NCBI GenBank assembly: GCA_964594985.1
Contig: CAZQNQ010000006.1
Span: 186,001-250,000 of the forward strand
Length of the DNA: 64,000 bases
Source of the DNA: JADLHS01 sp964594985
Lineage (GTDB): Bacteria; Verrucomicrobiota; Verrucomicrobiia; Limisphaerales; JADLHS01
Direction of reading: 5' to 3'
Below the pieces are notes generated by a model. That model saw only the letters and a program-made list of their open reading frames with translations. It was not told the DNA's origin and did no database searches. Positions 9,423 through 16,407 of this stretch are shown here, piece by piece (positions within the stretch are counted from its first letter, which is position 1; each line of letters begins with the position of its first letter). The position numbers and the translations under genes were made by a program.

Positions 9423-9570
9423 TAGAGCGTACTGCAAAAAGAATGGCGAGAACTCTGAACGCAGAGGAAGCCCCTCACCCCGTCCCTCTCCCCTTCGGAA
9501 GGGGAGCGGGTGGCCGATAGGCCGGGTGAGGGGATTTCGTTTCCGACAATCATTTTGAGAACTGTTGTAA
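9423..9570. repeat. Dispersed ~148-bp palindromic element, copy 1
   Basis: The core 9471-9533 is a long hairpin (CCCCTCACCCCGTCCCTCTC against the complementary GGGGAG...GGGTGAGGGG). Outside the core, both flanks match copy 3 at 50044-50192 in inverted orientation. One end carries AGTTCTCAAAAT next to TTACAAC and the other carries TTTGCAGTACGCTCTA. Shared flanks define an element of about 148 bp, which is more than a bare hairpin and is the shape of a miniature non-autonomous element. Confidence 0.75.
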
Positions 9571-10130
9571 GTCACCGGGCCGATAAATCTGTAGGGCGAT
9601 GCCCCTGATTTCCCTTGAGGCAGACCGGGACAACCTGAAGGTTGAACTCCAACGAAACCGGCGCGGCCCCGCGGCTGGCGTTCACGCTTTAGCCGGAACG
9701 AGGCAGCGGGATACTCACGCAGAGGACGCGCAGGGCGCGAAGGCAAACCCAGCCTTGCTGTTGGTGGGGGCCAGACCGGCGCCCCGTTCGGGGGGTTGCT
9801 CGGCACCCTGAAAATCCCAATCCGCTTGGCGTCTTGGGCGCTCTTGGCGTGAGTCGTTCCCCATTTCATCTGAATCGTTCCGGCTAAGAGCGGGTGCGGC
9901 GAGATTCCTCCGCGTCGTCGTGCTCGGCCTCGGCCTCGGTTTTTCAAGGGACTGCGAGGACGAGAGCGAGGACGACGACGATGATTCGCCGGCACGGGAG
10001 TTTTCAGACCGGTTCTTAGCGGGTCCGGCAGGCCGCTTGGACGCATGTCGCCAACCGGCTCTCCCCTCATCCTGCAAAACCTGACCACCAACCTGACTTG
10101 AACTTGTGTCAAAAGTAAGGGGCGACCCCT
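9571..10130. other. Gene-free repeat remnants
   Basis: No convincing coding sequence. 9640-9705 resembles one half of the AACTCCAAC / CGCTTTAGC palindrome family seen at 56.8 and 62.1 kb. An ACTCACGC (9713) / GCGTGAGT (9848) inverted pair brackets a decayed repeat. 9910-9995 is a low-complexity run of CTCGG and GACGA units. 10049-10130 duplicates the right end of the neighbouring 10246-10550 element (the CAAAACCTGAC ... GACTTGAACTTGTGTCAA stretch), so a second, more decayed copy of that element lies here. Confidence 0.6.
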
Positions 10131-10241
10131 TTACGACCCCTTTATGCGCGCGAGCAGGTCCTTCACGCGCGCGGCGGCGGACAACGCGGGGTTTTTGTAG
10201 GCGGGGACTTTGGTAGAGGAACTGACGTCTGATTTCTTCAT
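10131..10241 (-). pseudogene. N-terminal scrap of a GH3 glycoside hydrolase
   Basis: A 36-residue frame starting at the ATG at 10241 reads MKKSDVSSSTKVPAYKNPAL and then SAAARVKDLLARIKGS before a stop. The pattern Y-x-N/D-P-x-L-x(4)-RV-x-DLL-x-R is the hallmark N-terminus of GH3 beta-glucosidases/xylosidases, which normally continue MTLEEK. Here it is cut exactly where an AAAGGGGTCG repeat begins, and no further GH3 sequence follows. It is best read as the stump of a gene broken by insertion and deletion. The match is short, so identification is only moderately secure. Confidence 0.55.
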
Positions 10242-10245
10242 TCGG

Positions 10246-10550
10246 GTAAAGGGGTCGCTCCTTACTATTGACACAAAAATCTGCCGGGGGTAAAACCGCC
10301 GTCATGCCGCGCGCGTTACGCCTCCAATTTCCCGGCGCGATTTTGGCGCCATATCCCAAGGGTGCCGCGCGCACGGTGCGGATCGCGCGGCGGCGGCGAA
10401 CCGAGACGGCGGTGACGTTGAAATGGATCGCCGCCGAGTTGCACATGGGGACGTGGACACAGGTGGCCACCCGGCTCGCCCCTCATTCTACAAAACCTGA
10501 CAACCAACCCGACTTGAACTTGTGTCAATAGTAAGGAGCGACCCCTTTAC
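10246..10550. mobile_element. 305-bp element with perfect 31-bp inverted ends carrying a deleted RAYT transposase
   Basis: Positions 10246-10276 and 10520-10550 are exact reverse complements over 31 bases (outermost GTAAAGGGGTCGCTCC). Inside, 10304-10345 encodes MPRALRLQFPGAI, the start typical of REP-associated tyrosine (Y1, IS200-like) transposases. About 10400-10470 encodes ETAVTLKWIAAELHMGTWTQ, typical of their C-terminal helical part. Everything between, including the HUH and Tyr catalytic motifs, is gone. It is therefore an internally deleted, non-autonomous derivative. Fragments of the same terminal repeat recur at 10117-10140, 10998-11016 and 11367-11446. Confidence 0.7.
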
Positions 10551-10604
10551 GCCCAACGAAGCCCTAGCATTTTAAGAAATAGTTTCTGCCAGAAGGCACC
10601 GCGC

Positions 10605-11000
10605 ATGTTAAACGAAAACATTTGGCTTATTTTAGCACAGCAGCTTTCGGATAGAGCGCCTCAGTGGGTGCAAGAGGTTCTGAAGACGCCATATTCGGAA
10701 ATCCAAAAATTGCCGGAAGCACACTCCGAGGGCGAAGATGATTGCATTTTCCGTCCATCTTTTGAGCACAAAGAGATTGAACCCAGTTATCTTGTTTTTC
10801 TGCGTGATGAGATTCAAAGGTCATCGAGGGGAAAAGAATGGGGCGATATTTTGGCGGCTCGAATGAATGCGTTAACCCCATATCAAGGGAAAAAGCTCTA
10901 TTGGCTTATGATGCTACGAAGGCACAAACAGTCTGCGGAGTGCTTTAGCGCTAGATTTCAAACTGAGGATTTCAAACTGGTTCAATTTGAGTGTCAGTAA
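10605..11000 (+). CDS. Orphan hypothetical protein in AT-rich island
   Basis: 131 residues (MLNENIWLILAQQLSDRAPQ start). Not recognised. The sequence is soluble, mixed alpha/beta in appearance, acidic and Trp-containing, without signal peptide or membrane segment. Base composition is clearly more AT-rich than the surrounding GC-rich genes, and the gene is bracketed by AAAGGGGTCGCTCC repeats (one ends at 10550, another begins at 11000). It was therefore probably acquired or carried with those repeats. The small size and the nearby RHS-repeat scrap would fit an orphan immunity protein of an RHS toxin system, but nothing in the sequence proves it. Confidence 0.55.
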   Translation: MLNENIWLILAQQLSDRAPQWVQEVLKTPYSEIQKLPEAHSEGEDDCIFRPSFEHKEIEPSYLVFLRDEIQRSSRGKEWGDILAARMNALTPYQGKKLYWLMMLRRHKQSAECFSARFQTEDFKLVQFECQ

Positions 11001-11018
11001 CGTAAAGGGGTCGCTCCT

Positions 11019-11110
11019 GAATGGCGCTTAGATAAGGAACGTGATCGCGCGTTTTACTTGGAATTTCGCGAGGAAATCTGCCGAGTGCCCGCCTTAACTT
11101 AGCGCCATTC
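11019..11110. repeat. 92-bp miniature element with ~19-bp imperfect inverted ends
   Basis: GAATGGCGCTTAGATAAGG (11019-11037) is nearly the reverse complement of CCTTAACTTAGCGCCATTC (11092-11110), with two mismatches. The 54 bases between hold no gene. This has the form of the two ends of an insertion sequence joined after internal deletion. Confidence 0.6.
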
Positions 11111-11114
11111 GGGT

Positions 11115-11325
11115 CGGTTCTTGGTATTGACTACTCCCTGCCTTTGGGTGGAAAGGAAAGGGGTCGTAGACCTGGCACGGCGGGGGAAGCGAACTCGGGT
11201 TGGAGTGTTTCCGGACGGAAAAGTCCGAGCCCAGTGGCGACCCAAACCGGGGCCGAGAGTGATGAGGAAAAGTGATTGCCTAAGGCGGTGTGGCAAACTC
11301 GCGTCAGTGATAGCAATCAATTGAC
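11115..11325 (+). ncRNA. Candidate structured RNA or element end, unidentified
   Basis: This non-coding stretch has nested pairing potential. GGTC-GTA-GACC lies at about 11162-11173. CTCGG (11202) pairs with CCGAG (11227) and encloses TTTCC-GGAC-GGAAA (11209-11222). GGGTCG (11160) can also pair with CGACCC (11238). The following purine-rich tract (GAGTGATGAGGAAAAG) and the TCAATTGACTGACTGAATG end resemble borders of IS-associated RNAs. I cannot assign it to a known family, and both strand and limits are uncertain. Confidence 0.3.
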
Positions 11326-11366
11326 TGACTGAATGAAGCGTGAATGCGCAACAGTATACAAAACCA

Positions 11367-11446
11367 AGAACCGACCCCTTTCAGAACCGACCCCTTTCCC
11401 AAAACCAAGAACCGACCCCTTTCCGACCCCTTTCCTTTCCAAACAT
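11367..11446. repeat. Short direct repeats of ACCGACCCCTTTCC
   Basis: Four closely spaced copies of a GACCCCTTTC word, three of them preceded by AGAACC. They are truncated pieces of the terminal sequence of the 10246-10550 element stacked head to tail. Spacing is irregular and there are no unique spacers, so this is not a CRISPR. Confidence 0.6.
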
Positions 11447-11518
11447 GATTTTTGGTCCAATCATTACAACCAATGTTCCGTGGATATTAATTCCGTAAAT
11501 ATTCTTTGCAGGAACTTT

Positions 11519-11983
11519 ATGAACTTCATACCAGCAAATAAATCATCACTAACATTCGTTGGTCTAGCATATGTCGCGTTGGCAGTGGCGTGTAGTTTCT
11601 GTGCCTTTCGCACTTATGGACTTGTGCGTGATGTGATTTGGACTGGTTTGCCGATTTTGCTAACTGCTGGAATGTTACTTCGTTGGCAGAGTTGTGGAAG
11701 GGTTGAAAAAGCAATTTTGGTTGTCATTTTTTTCGGGCAGTGCTTTTTGACACTGCTCACAGACTGGGCTGGGCTTTGGGGGGTGATTGCAGATCGAAGT
11801 AACGGCAGTGCGGTTGACCGGATCGCTCGGTTTGAAGAAGGTGGTACTTGGGATTTTCTCCTCCAACTCTTCCAAGCGTTTACCACATTCCTAAATTTCG
11901 GAGTCATCTTCTGGTTTATTGTTGCGATCCGCCGCTGTTGCCGGACACGGGCAACAACTTCACCACCTACGCCTACAACCTGA
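11519..11983 (+). CDS. Small membrane protein, C-terminus replaced by foreign sequence
   Basis: 154 residues from the ATG at 11519. Four hydrophobic segments are visible (about residues 10-30, 36-52, 62-80 and 115-137: LTFVGLAYVALAVACSF, WTGLPILLTAGMLL, AILVVIFFGQCFLTLL, AFTTFLNFGVIFWFIVAI). After residue ~139 the DNA switches abruptly to RHS-repeat coding sequence in another frame, so the last ~15 residues (RTRATTSPPTPTT) are probably accidental. The region is AT-rich relative to the genome. Function is unknown. A membrane-located immunity protein is one possibility, given the adjacent RHS scrap. Confidence 0.5.
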   Translation: MNFIPANKSSLTFVGLAYVALAVACSFCAFRTYGLVRDVIWTGLPILLTAGMLLRWQSCGRVEKAILVVIFFGQCFLTLLTDWAGLWGVIADRSNGSAVDRIARFEEGGTWDFLLQLFQAFTTFLNFGVIFWFIVAIRRCCRTRATTSPPTPTT

Positions 11984-12052
11984 ACAAGCAGTTGACCAAC
12001 GTGACGCGGCCTGACGGGTTGGAGATCAACTATCAGCACGATCCACAGATTG
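11943..12052 (+). pseudogene. RHS/YD-repeat fragment
   Basis: In the frame beginning near 11943 the DNA reads TGNNFTTYAYNLNKQLTNVT followed by RPDGLEINYQHDP. This is one YD (RHS) repeat with its usual YxYDxxxxLxxVTxPDG pattern. No further repeats precede or follow and the frame has no start of its own. It is a relic of a large RHS/polymorphic-toxin-type gene, and the junction with the preceding membrane-protein gene is abrupt. Confidence 0.65.
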
Positions 12053-12350
12053 AAATGAACTCGCAAGCCAACCATCGCACGCGCGGTGCCAACAAAAATA
12101 AGCACTGGCGCAGCTTCTCGATTACGAACCCTTCACAAAGGAAGGAAAGCTCATCTACTCCAACTCAACATCCCAGCCCCATGCCCGCCTCCGAGGGTTT
12201 TCCTGGTCAACCAAGGACGCGGTTTTGCGAGTCTGTTACACCTCAGCACGTCCAGTTCGCTTTGGCGACCCCGCCAGCCATGTCGCGCGCAGTTTCCCGA
12301 AACAGTTTGCCGTTGGCAACGCGAGGAACCAGGACGGTTCGCGCAAAAGC
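12053..12350 (+). other. Unassigned remnant region before the RAYT pseudogene
   Basis: No gene can be supported. A frame running through about 12100-12350 (containing LLDYEPFTKEGKLIYSNS and FGDPASHVARSFPKQFAVGN) looks protein-like but has no start and joins the transposase frame without a break. It is therefore probably another fused gene fragment. Confidence 0.4.
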
Positions 12351-12678
12351 GTGCCCCGCGCGTTGCGCATCGAATATCCCGGCGCGATTTATCATGTGCT
12401 GAATCGGGGCGACCGCCGTGAACCCATCTTCCGTGACGATCTGGATCACCAGAAGTTTCTCAGCACCCTGGCCGAGGTTTGCACCAAGACGGCTGGCAGG
12501 TTCAGGCGGTGTGTTTGCTGGGGCATCAGTTTCATCTGGGGGGTGGAGGCCCCGCCGGGAAATCTGGTGACGGGGATGAAATGGTTTCCCGGCACATACA
12601 CGGCGCGGTTCAACCGGCGGCACAAATTGTTCGGGCCTCAAGTTTTGGCGACGGGGCGGCGCCGCTACGCCGGTGAAA
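12351..12678 (+). pseudogene. Degenerate REP-associated tyrosine transposase (RAYT)
   Basis: VPRALRIEYPGAIYHVLNRG, then DRREPIFRDDLDHQKFLSTL, is the classic N-terminus of Y1/IS200-like RAYT transposases. Near 12489 the frame breaks: the continuation GWQVQAVCLLGHQFHL is in another frame and its HUH motif is changed (HQFH in place of NHFH). The original frame resumes with GNLVTGMKWFPGTYTARFNR and RHKLFG before decaying near 12650. At least two frameshifts, a damaged metal site and loss of the C-terminal half make it inactive. Confidence 0.8.
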
Positions 12679-12680
12679 TG

Positions 12681-12764
12681 GAGGAAACTCTGATTCCGAT
12701 GGAGGATTCTCCCAATTATTGATTTCGAGCTTGCTGAGAACCCCCGGGGCGCGACAAAGATGGC
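12681..12764. promoter_or_regulatory. Shared upstream element, copy A (before the methyltransferase gene)
   Basis: ATGGAGGATTCTC at 12699, GAGCTTGCTG at 12727 and GCGACAAAGAT at 12751 recur with equal or near-equal spacing at 20833, 20861 and 20883, in front of the mannonate dehydratase gene. Between the last two blocks each copy has its own GC hairpin (CCCCGGGG here). It ends about 118 bases before the downstream ATG. It may be a leader RNA, a regulator site or a dispersed repeat. Confidence 0.5.
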
Positions 12765-12881
12765 CGGTGGGCAGCCTGTTTCATTCGGGATGGGCAACCC
12801 GCGTCCGATGGGCCAAAAGCGCGAAGCGGGATGCGTGGCGGTCGGCGGCCGAAATCCCGGATTTTAGAAAGCATTCAAAAC

Positions 12882-13937
12882 ATGAGACCTGAGCAGTGGG
12901 ATATTTTCAAACGCGCCGCCCGGCTGGAAAAACTGGACCAGGTGCCGATGGCGCTCATCATTGACAGCCCGTGGATTCCCGGCTACCTCGGGGTGCAGCA
13001 CATGGACTTCTATCTCGATCGCGAGGTGTGGTTTCAATCGCATCTGAAGATCCATCGCGAGTTTCCCGACATCATGTTTGTGCCCGGTTGGTGGATGGAA
13101 TACGGCATGGCCGCCGAGCCGTCCGCCTTGGGCGCGAAGATCAAATTCTGGCAGGACAACACGCCGAGCGAATACCACACGCTCTATCACATCGAGGACC
13201 TCGCGGAATTCCCCGAGTACGAAGTCGAGAACGACGCCTTCATGGCGATGACGTTGCATCGCATCCGCATGGAACGGCAGCGCATCCTGGACACGGGCGA
13301 AATCCTGCCGTTTGTCACGTCGCGCGGGCCGATGTGTACGGCGGGGTTTGTTCGCGGCACGACCAATCTGATGATTGACCTGGTGGAGAAGCCGGAATGG
13401 GCGCACAAGCTCCTCGACCTATGCACGCGGTTGATCATTGATTGGTTGAAGGCGCAGCACAAGGCGATGGGCAACACGGTGGAGGGGATCTTCATTCTCG
13501 ACGACATCGTGGGCTTCGTGAACGAGGAGCATTACCAGGAATTCTGCCATCCGTATCTCAAGCGCATCTGCGATGCGTTTCCCAAGGATTGGGTGAAGCT
13601 GTATCACAACGACGCGGAAGTGCAGGCGTGCCTTGATCATTTGCCGGATGCGGGCTTCAACGTGTTGAACTGGGGCAAGCAGACCGACTACGCGGAAGTG
13701 AAGGATCGCGTCGGCGACCGCATGTGTCTGATGGGAAATGTGAATCCCCTGGAGGTCGGCGTGCGCGGCACGCCGGAGGAAGTGCGTGAAGCCACGCTGG
13801 ATGTTTTGGAGAAGAGCGGGGGCCAGGGAATCATCCTTTCTGTCGGCGGCGGCACCAGCCCCGGCATGCCGAAGCAAAATATCGTGGCGATGCAGAAGGC
13901 GTTGGAAGAATTCAATGGCAAGCTCGGCAGCGCATAA
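12882..13937 (+). CDS. Uroporphyrinogen decarboxylase-superfamily corrinoid methyltransferase (MtaA/CmuA-like)
   Basis: 351 residues. The start at 12882 gives MRPEQWDIFKRAARLEKLDQ; the in-frame extension to 12831 is low-complexity. UroD-fold landmarks are VPMALIIDSPWIPGYLG, the FVTSRGPMCTAGFVRGTTNL strand, GIFILDDIVGF, NVLNWGKQTDY and the terminal GGGTSPGMPKQN loop. Family members in clusters with corrinoid proteins move methyl groups between substrate, cobamide and tetrahydrofolate or CoM, whereas heme enzymes are shorter on context. The usual H-x-C zinc ligand pair of MtaA/MtbA is replaced by YHNDAEV, so it may bind its methyl donor or acceptor differently. The corrinoid protein follows after a DUF4288 gene. 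Likely cytosolic. Substrate unknown; 4-O-methylglucuronate or another plant methoxyl compound is my contextual guess. Confidence 0.78.
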   Translation: MRPEQWDIFKRAARLEKLDQVPMALIIDSPWIPGYLGVQHMDFYLDREVWFQSHLKIHREFPDIMFVPGWWMEYGMAAEPSALGAKIKFWQDNTPSEYHTLYHIEDLAEFPEYEVENDAFMAMTLHRIRMERQRILDTGEILPFVTSRGPMCTAGFVRGTTNLMIDLVEKPEWAHKLLDLCTRLIIDWLKAQHKAMGNTVEGIFILDDIVGFVNEEHYQEFCHPYLKRICDAFPKDWVKLYHNDAEVQACLDHLPDAGFNVLNWGKQTDYAEVKDRVGDRMCLMGNVNPLEVGVRGTPEEVREATLDVLEKSGGQGIILSVGGGTSPGMPKQNIVAMQKALEEFNGKLGSA

Positions 13938-13957
13938 TTTAACGGCAATCCTACGTT

Positions 13958-14350
13958 GTGAAACCAAAGCGTCGTATCAGCAGACAGGCAGATTCTTCCG
14001 GTAAGTATGCTGTCAAGTTGCTGTTCCAATATCGGGTCATGGTGGCAAACTCGCCTGGTAAACGCCGATTGTGTGAGGAGCGCATTATTGTGCTTTCTGC
14101 TAACGACAGTAAGGCAGCCCTACGCGAGGCCAAACGCCGGGGTCGCATCGTTCAGCATCAATACAAAAACAACGAGGGCAATCCAGTTCACTTTGAGTTC
14201 ATTGGAATACTGGAGTTGCTTCGTCTCGACCCTGCTTGCGAGATGGATGAAGTATGGTACGACATCAAGGAGCGAATTCGCCCGATGGAACGCAAGACCA
14301 CCATTATTCCACCTGAAACCCGGTTGTCGGCGATGAGAAATCACGAGTGA
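13958..14350 (+). CDS. DUF4288 domain protein
   Basis: 130 residues. The layout YAVKLLFQYRV...CEERIIVLSANDSKAALREA, then VHFEFIGILELLRLD, DEVWYDIKERIRP, matches DUF4288: an N-terminal strand with E-E-R-I, a helix carrying the alanine-rich segment, then an E-F-x-G/V-I-L strand. No function is established for this family. It lies 20 bases after the methyltransferase stop and 23 before the corrinoid protein, on the same strand, so it would be co-transcribed. Its lower GC and odd place inside a metabolic pair suggest a late insertion. Confidence 0.65.
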   Translation: MKPKRRISRQADSSGKYAVKLLFQYRVMVANSPGKRRLCEERIIVLSANDSKAALREAKRRGRIVQHQYKNNEGNPVHFEFIGILELLRLDPACEMDEVWYDIKERIRPMERKTTIIPPETRLSAMRNHE

Positions 14351-14373
14351 GTTCTTACTAGAAAGAAATCTGC

Positions 14374-15357
14374 ATGGCCGATTACGCGTTGATGAACCAA
14401 TGCCTTTACGAAGGCAAAGCCAAGGAAGTCGAGCAGATGACCAAGGACGCGCTGGCCGAAGGCCGGAGCGTGCAGGAAGTCTTGAGCGAGGGACTGATCG
14501 CCGGGATGAGCGTCGTGGGCGAGGATTTCAAATACAACATCCTCTACGTGCCCGAGGTGTTGATCGCGGCCCGGGCGATGAAAGCGGGAATGGGGGTGCT
14601 CAAACCCTTGTTGGCGGCCAAGGATTCCGGGGTTGAACCCGCGGGCGTGCTGGTCATGGGCACCGTGCGCGGTGACCTGCATGATATCGGAAAAAATCTG
14701 GTTTGCATGATGGCGGAGGGCGCGGGCTTCGAGGTGCATGACATCGGCGTGGACCAAAGCATCGAGAAATTTCTGGCGGCGCACGAGCAGTTCAAACCCA
14801 ACATCATCGGGATGAGCGCGCTGCTCACCACGACGATGACCTACATGAAAACGGTCATTGATGGCTTCGAGGAAAAGGGGTTGGGCCACGTCAAGATGGC
14901 CATCGGCGGCGCCCCGATCAGCCAGATGTACGCGGACGAGATCGGCGCGGATGGCTACGGCTCGGACGCCTCCAACGCGGTGGACTTGTTTCTTTATTTC
15001 GTCGGCAAAGGCGCCGCGCCCGTGGCCAAAACCAAGATGGAAACCATCGCGTCCGTCATGGCGGAACGCGCGGAGGCCCGGACGCCCCGGGACGCGAATG
15101 CGAAATCAAAATTCCAGGTGCTCTACTGGCAGGACATTCCCTCGGAAGTGAAAGCGTGGGATGAATTCGATGAAATCAAGATCAGCCTGCCGCCGCGTTT
15201 CGCCGAGCGCATTGATGCGTCCGCCCAGAAACAGGGATTCATTCAAGCCGACACCTACCTGGCGCACTTGCGCTGGAGCGAACCGGCGGAACGTCCTGGC
15301 ACTCCAAGGGAAGTGGCCGAGGCTCTGCGCAACGAATTTGAAGCCAGTGTGAAATAA
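14374..15357 (+). CDS. Corrinoid (B12-binding) methyl-carrier protein fused to a Virulence_fact domain
   Basis: 327 residues. Residues 1-85 form the helical cap of MtaC/MtbC-type proteins (LYVPEVLIAARAMKAGMGVL). Residues 88-215 are the cobalamin-binding Rossmann domain with D-L-H-D-I-G, in which His103 is the lower Co ligand, followed by GMSALLTTTM and AIGGAPIS. Carrier proteins of this family normally end near residue 215. Here a linker leads to a second domain, about 245-322 (FQVLYWQDIPSEVKAWDEFD, then PPRFAERIDASAQKQG, DTYLAHLRW), recognised as the small Virulence_fact-type domain of unknown role. The methylated cobamide would shuttle between the UroD-like protein and a second acceptor. 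PurU follows after 24 bases. The corrinoid call is firm and the meaning of the fusion is unknown. Confidence 0.9.
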   Translation: MADYALMNQCLYEGKAKEVEQMTKDALAEGRSVQEVLSEGLIAGMSVVGEDFKYNILYVPEVLIAARAMKAGMGVLKPLLAAKDSGVEPAGVLVMGTVRGDLHDIGKNLVCMMAEGAGFEVHDIGVDQSIEKFLAAHEQFKPNIIGMSALLTTTMTYMKTVIDGFEEKGLGHVKMAIGGAPISQMYADEIGADGYGSDASNAVDLFLYFVGKGAAPVAKTKMETIASVMAERAEARTPRDANAKSKFQVLYWQDIPSEVKAWDEFDEIKISLPPRFAERIDASAQKQGFIQADTYLAHLRWSEPAERPGTPREVAEALRNEFEASVK

Positions 15358-15381
15358 AGGGGCGTTTCCCCAGGCCGACAC

Positions 15382-16227
15382 ATGAAGCAATACGCCACCA
15401 TCACCGTCATCGGGCAGGATAAAACCGGTGTCATCGCCCGCGTGACCGGCTTTCTGTTCGAGCAAAAGGCCAACATCGAAGCGCTGGAGGAACAGGTCAC
15501 GCGTGGGCAATTCAGCATGACCTTGCAGGCGTCGTGGCTGAAGAGGGAGCTGCGCCTTGACGTGCTGCGCACCGGACTTGACCGGCTCGCGAAGGTCTTG
15601 GGGATGGAAATCAAGTTGCGCATCACCGAACCGGGGCGGCGGCAACGGTTCGCGATCTTTGTCACCAAAGAGCCGCTGTGTTTTGAAACGCTCGCGGCGG
15701 CGGTCAAAAAGAAATCGTTGCGCGCCGATCCCGTGGTGGTGGTCTCCAACCGGCCCGATTTGAAAGCGCTCGCGCAAAGATTTCGGCTGCCCTTCGTCCG
15801 CATTCCCTGGGAGGACCGCACGCAGGGCGAGTTGCAGGCGTTGCAAGTGCTGGAAGAATACGAGGTGGATTTCGTCGTGCTGGCGCGGTTCATGAAAATC
15901 CTCACGCCGAACTTCGTCTGGCGCTACAAGAACAAGATCATCAACATTCATCCGTCGCTCCTGCCGAGTTTTCCCGGACCGCAGGCCTATCGGCAGGCGT
16001 ACGAGCACGGCGTCAAGATCGCCGGGGTGACCGCGCATTTCGTCAACATGCATCTCGACGACGGGCCGATCATCGCGCAAGGCAGTTTTCAAATTCGTTC
16101 CGGCATGACGCTCAAAGACATCATGGCGGCGGGGCAAAAGCTCGAAGCCCGGGTCCTGCTCAAAGCGGTGAAGCGCTTTTTGGAACGGCGTCTCGATGTT
16201 CACTGGGGCATCGTCAACGAAGTGTGA
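15382..16227 (+). CDS. purU: Formyltetrahydrofolate deformylase
   Basis: 281 residues. It hydrolyses 10-formyl-THF to formate and THF. The N-terminal ACT domain (1-80: YATITVIGQDKTGVIARVTG) is followed by a formyltransferase-fold hydrolase domain. Catalytic features are NIHPSLLPSFPG with His190, the paired Asp226/Asp227 in LDDGPIIAQG, and the SNRPDLKALAQRF substrate strand. Length matches PurU. It is the third or fourth gene of a plus-strand run headed by the methyltransferase, 24 bases after the corrinoid gene. In that setting it could release formate when methyl-derived C1 units overload the folate pool. The gene is followed by palindromic repeats. Confidence 0.92.
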   Translation: MKQYATITVIGQDKTGVIARVTGFLFEQKANIEALEEQVTRGQFSMTLQASWLKRELRLDVLRTGLDRLAKVLGMEIKLRITEPGRRQRFAIFVTKEPLCFETLAAAVKKKSLRADPVVVVSNRPDLKALAQRFRLPFVRIPWEDRTQGELQALQVLEEYEVDFVVLARFMKILTPNFVWRYKNKIINIHPSLLPSFPGPQAYRQAYEHGVKIAGVTAHFVNMHLDDGPIIAQGSFQIRSGMTLKDIMAAGQKLEARVLLKAVKRFLERRLDVHWGIVNEV

Positions 16228-16241
16228 AGCCGCAGTTTTTA

Positions 16242-16378
16242 GAGTGATTCTCATAAATAATTTCCGGATCGAATATCGAGAACCCCTCACCCGGCCTGCG
16301 GCCACCCTCTCCCCATCGGATGGGGAGAGGGCCGGGGTGAGGGGCCGGTCGGAAATGAATTTTGGTAAACGCTATAGC
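16242..16378. repeat. Dispersed palindromic element, diverged copy 2
   Basis: The hairpin core at 16283-16344 (CCCCTCACCCGGCCTGCGGC against GGGGAGAGGGCCGGGGTGAG) matches copies 1 and 3. The flanks are more diverged, but GATTCTCATAA on the left and AATTTTGGTAAACGCTATAG on the right still align with their ends. It lies between the convergent purU and homocysteine methyltransferase genes and may serve as a bidirectional transcription stop. Confidence 0.65.
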
Positions 16379-16407
16379 CGAACAAATGCGATGGAAAACC
16401 GGCCGGA

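Noticed and set aside
9590..10130. Coding frames on either strand in this repeat-rich stretch
   Set aside because: All are Arg/Pro/Gly-rich translations of repeats and low-complexity DNA, without start signals or domains.
11367..11446. Possible CRISPR-like array
   Set aside because: Repeats are about 14 bases with irregular 0-15-base spacing and no distinct spacers. They are stacked fragments of an element end.
11848..12402. 184-codon plus-strand frame as a gene
   Set aside because: It strings together part of the membrane-protein gene out of frame, the RHS scrap and unrelated DNA. Only the RHS portion is meaningful.
12764..12881. Cobalamin or SAM riboswitch before the methyltransferase gene
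   Set aside because: I looked for the conserved cores of these riboswitches and did not find them. Only the shared element described separately is supported.
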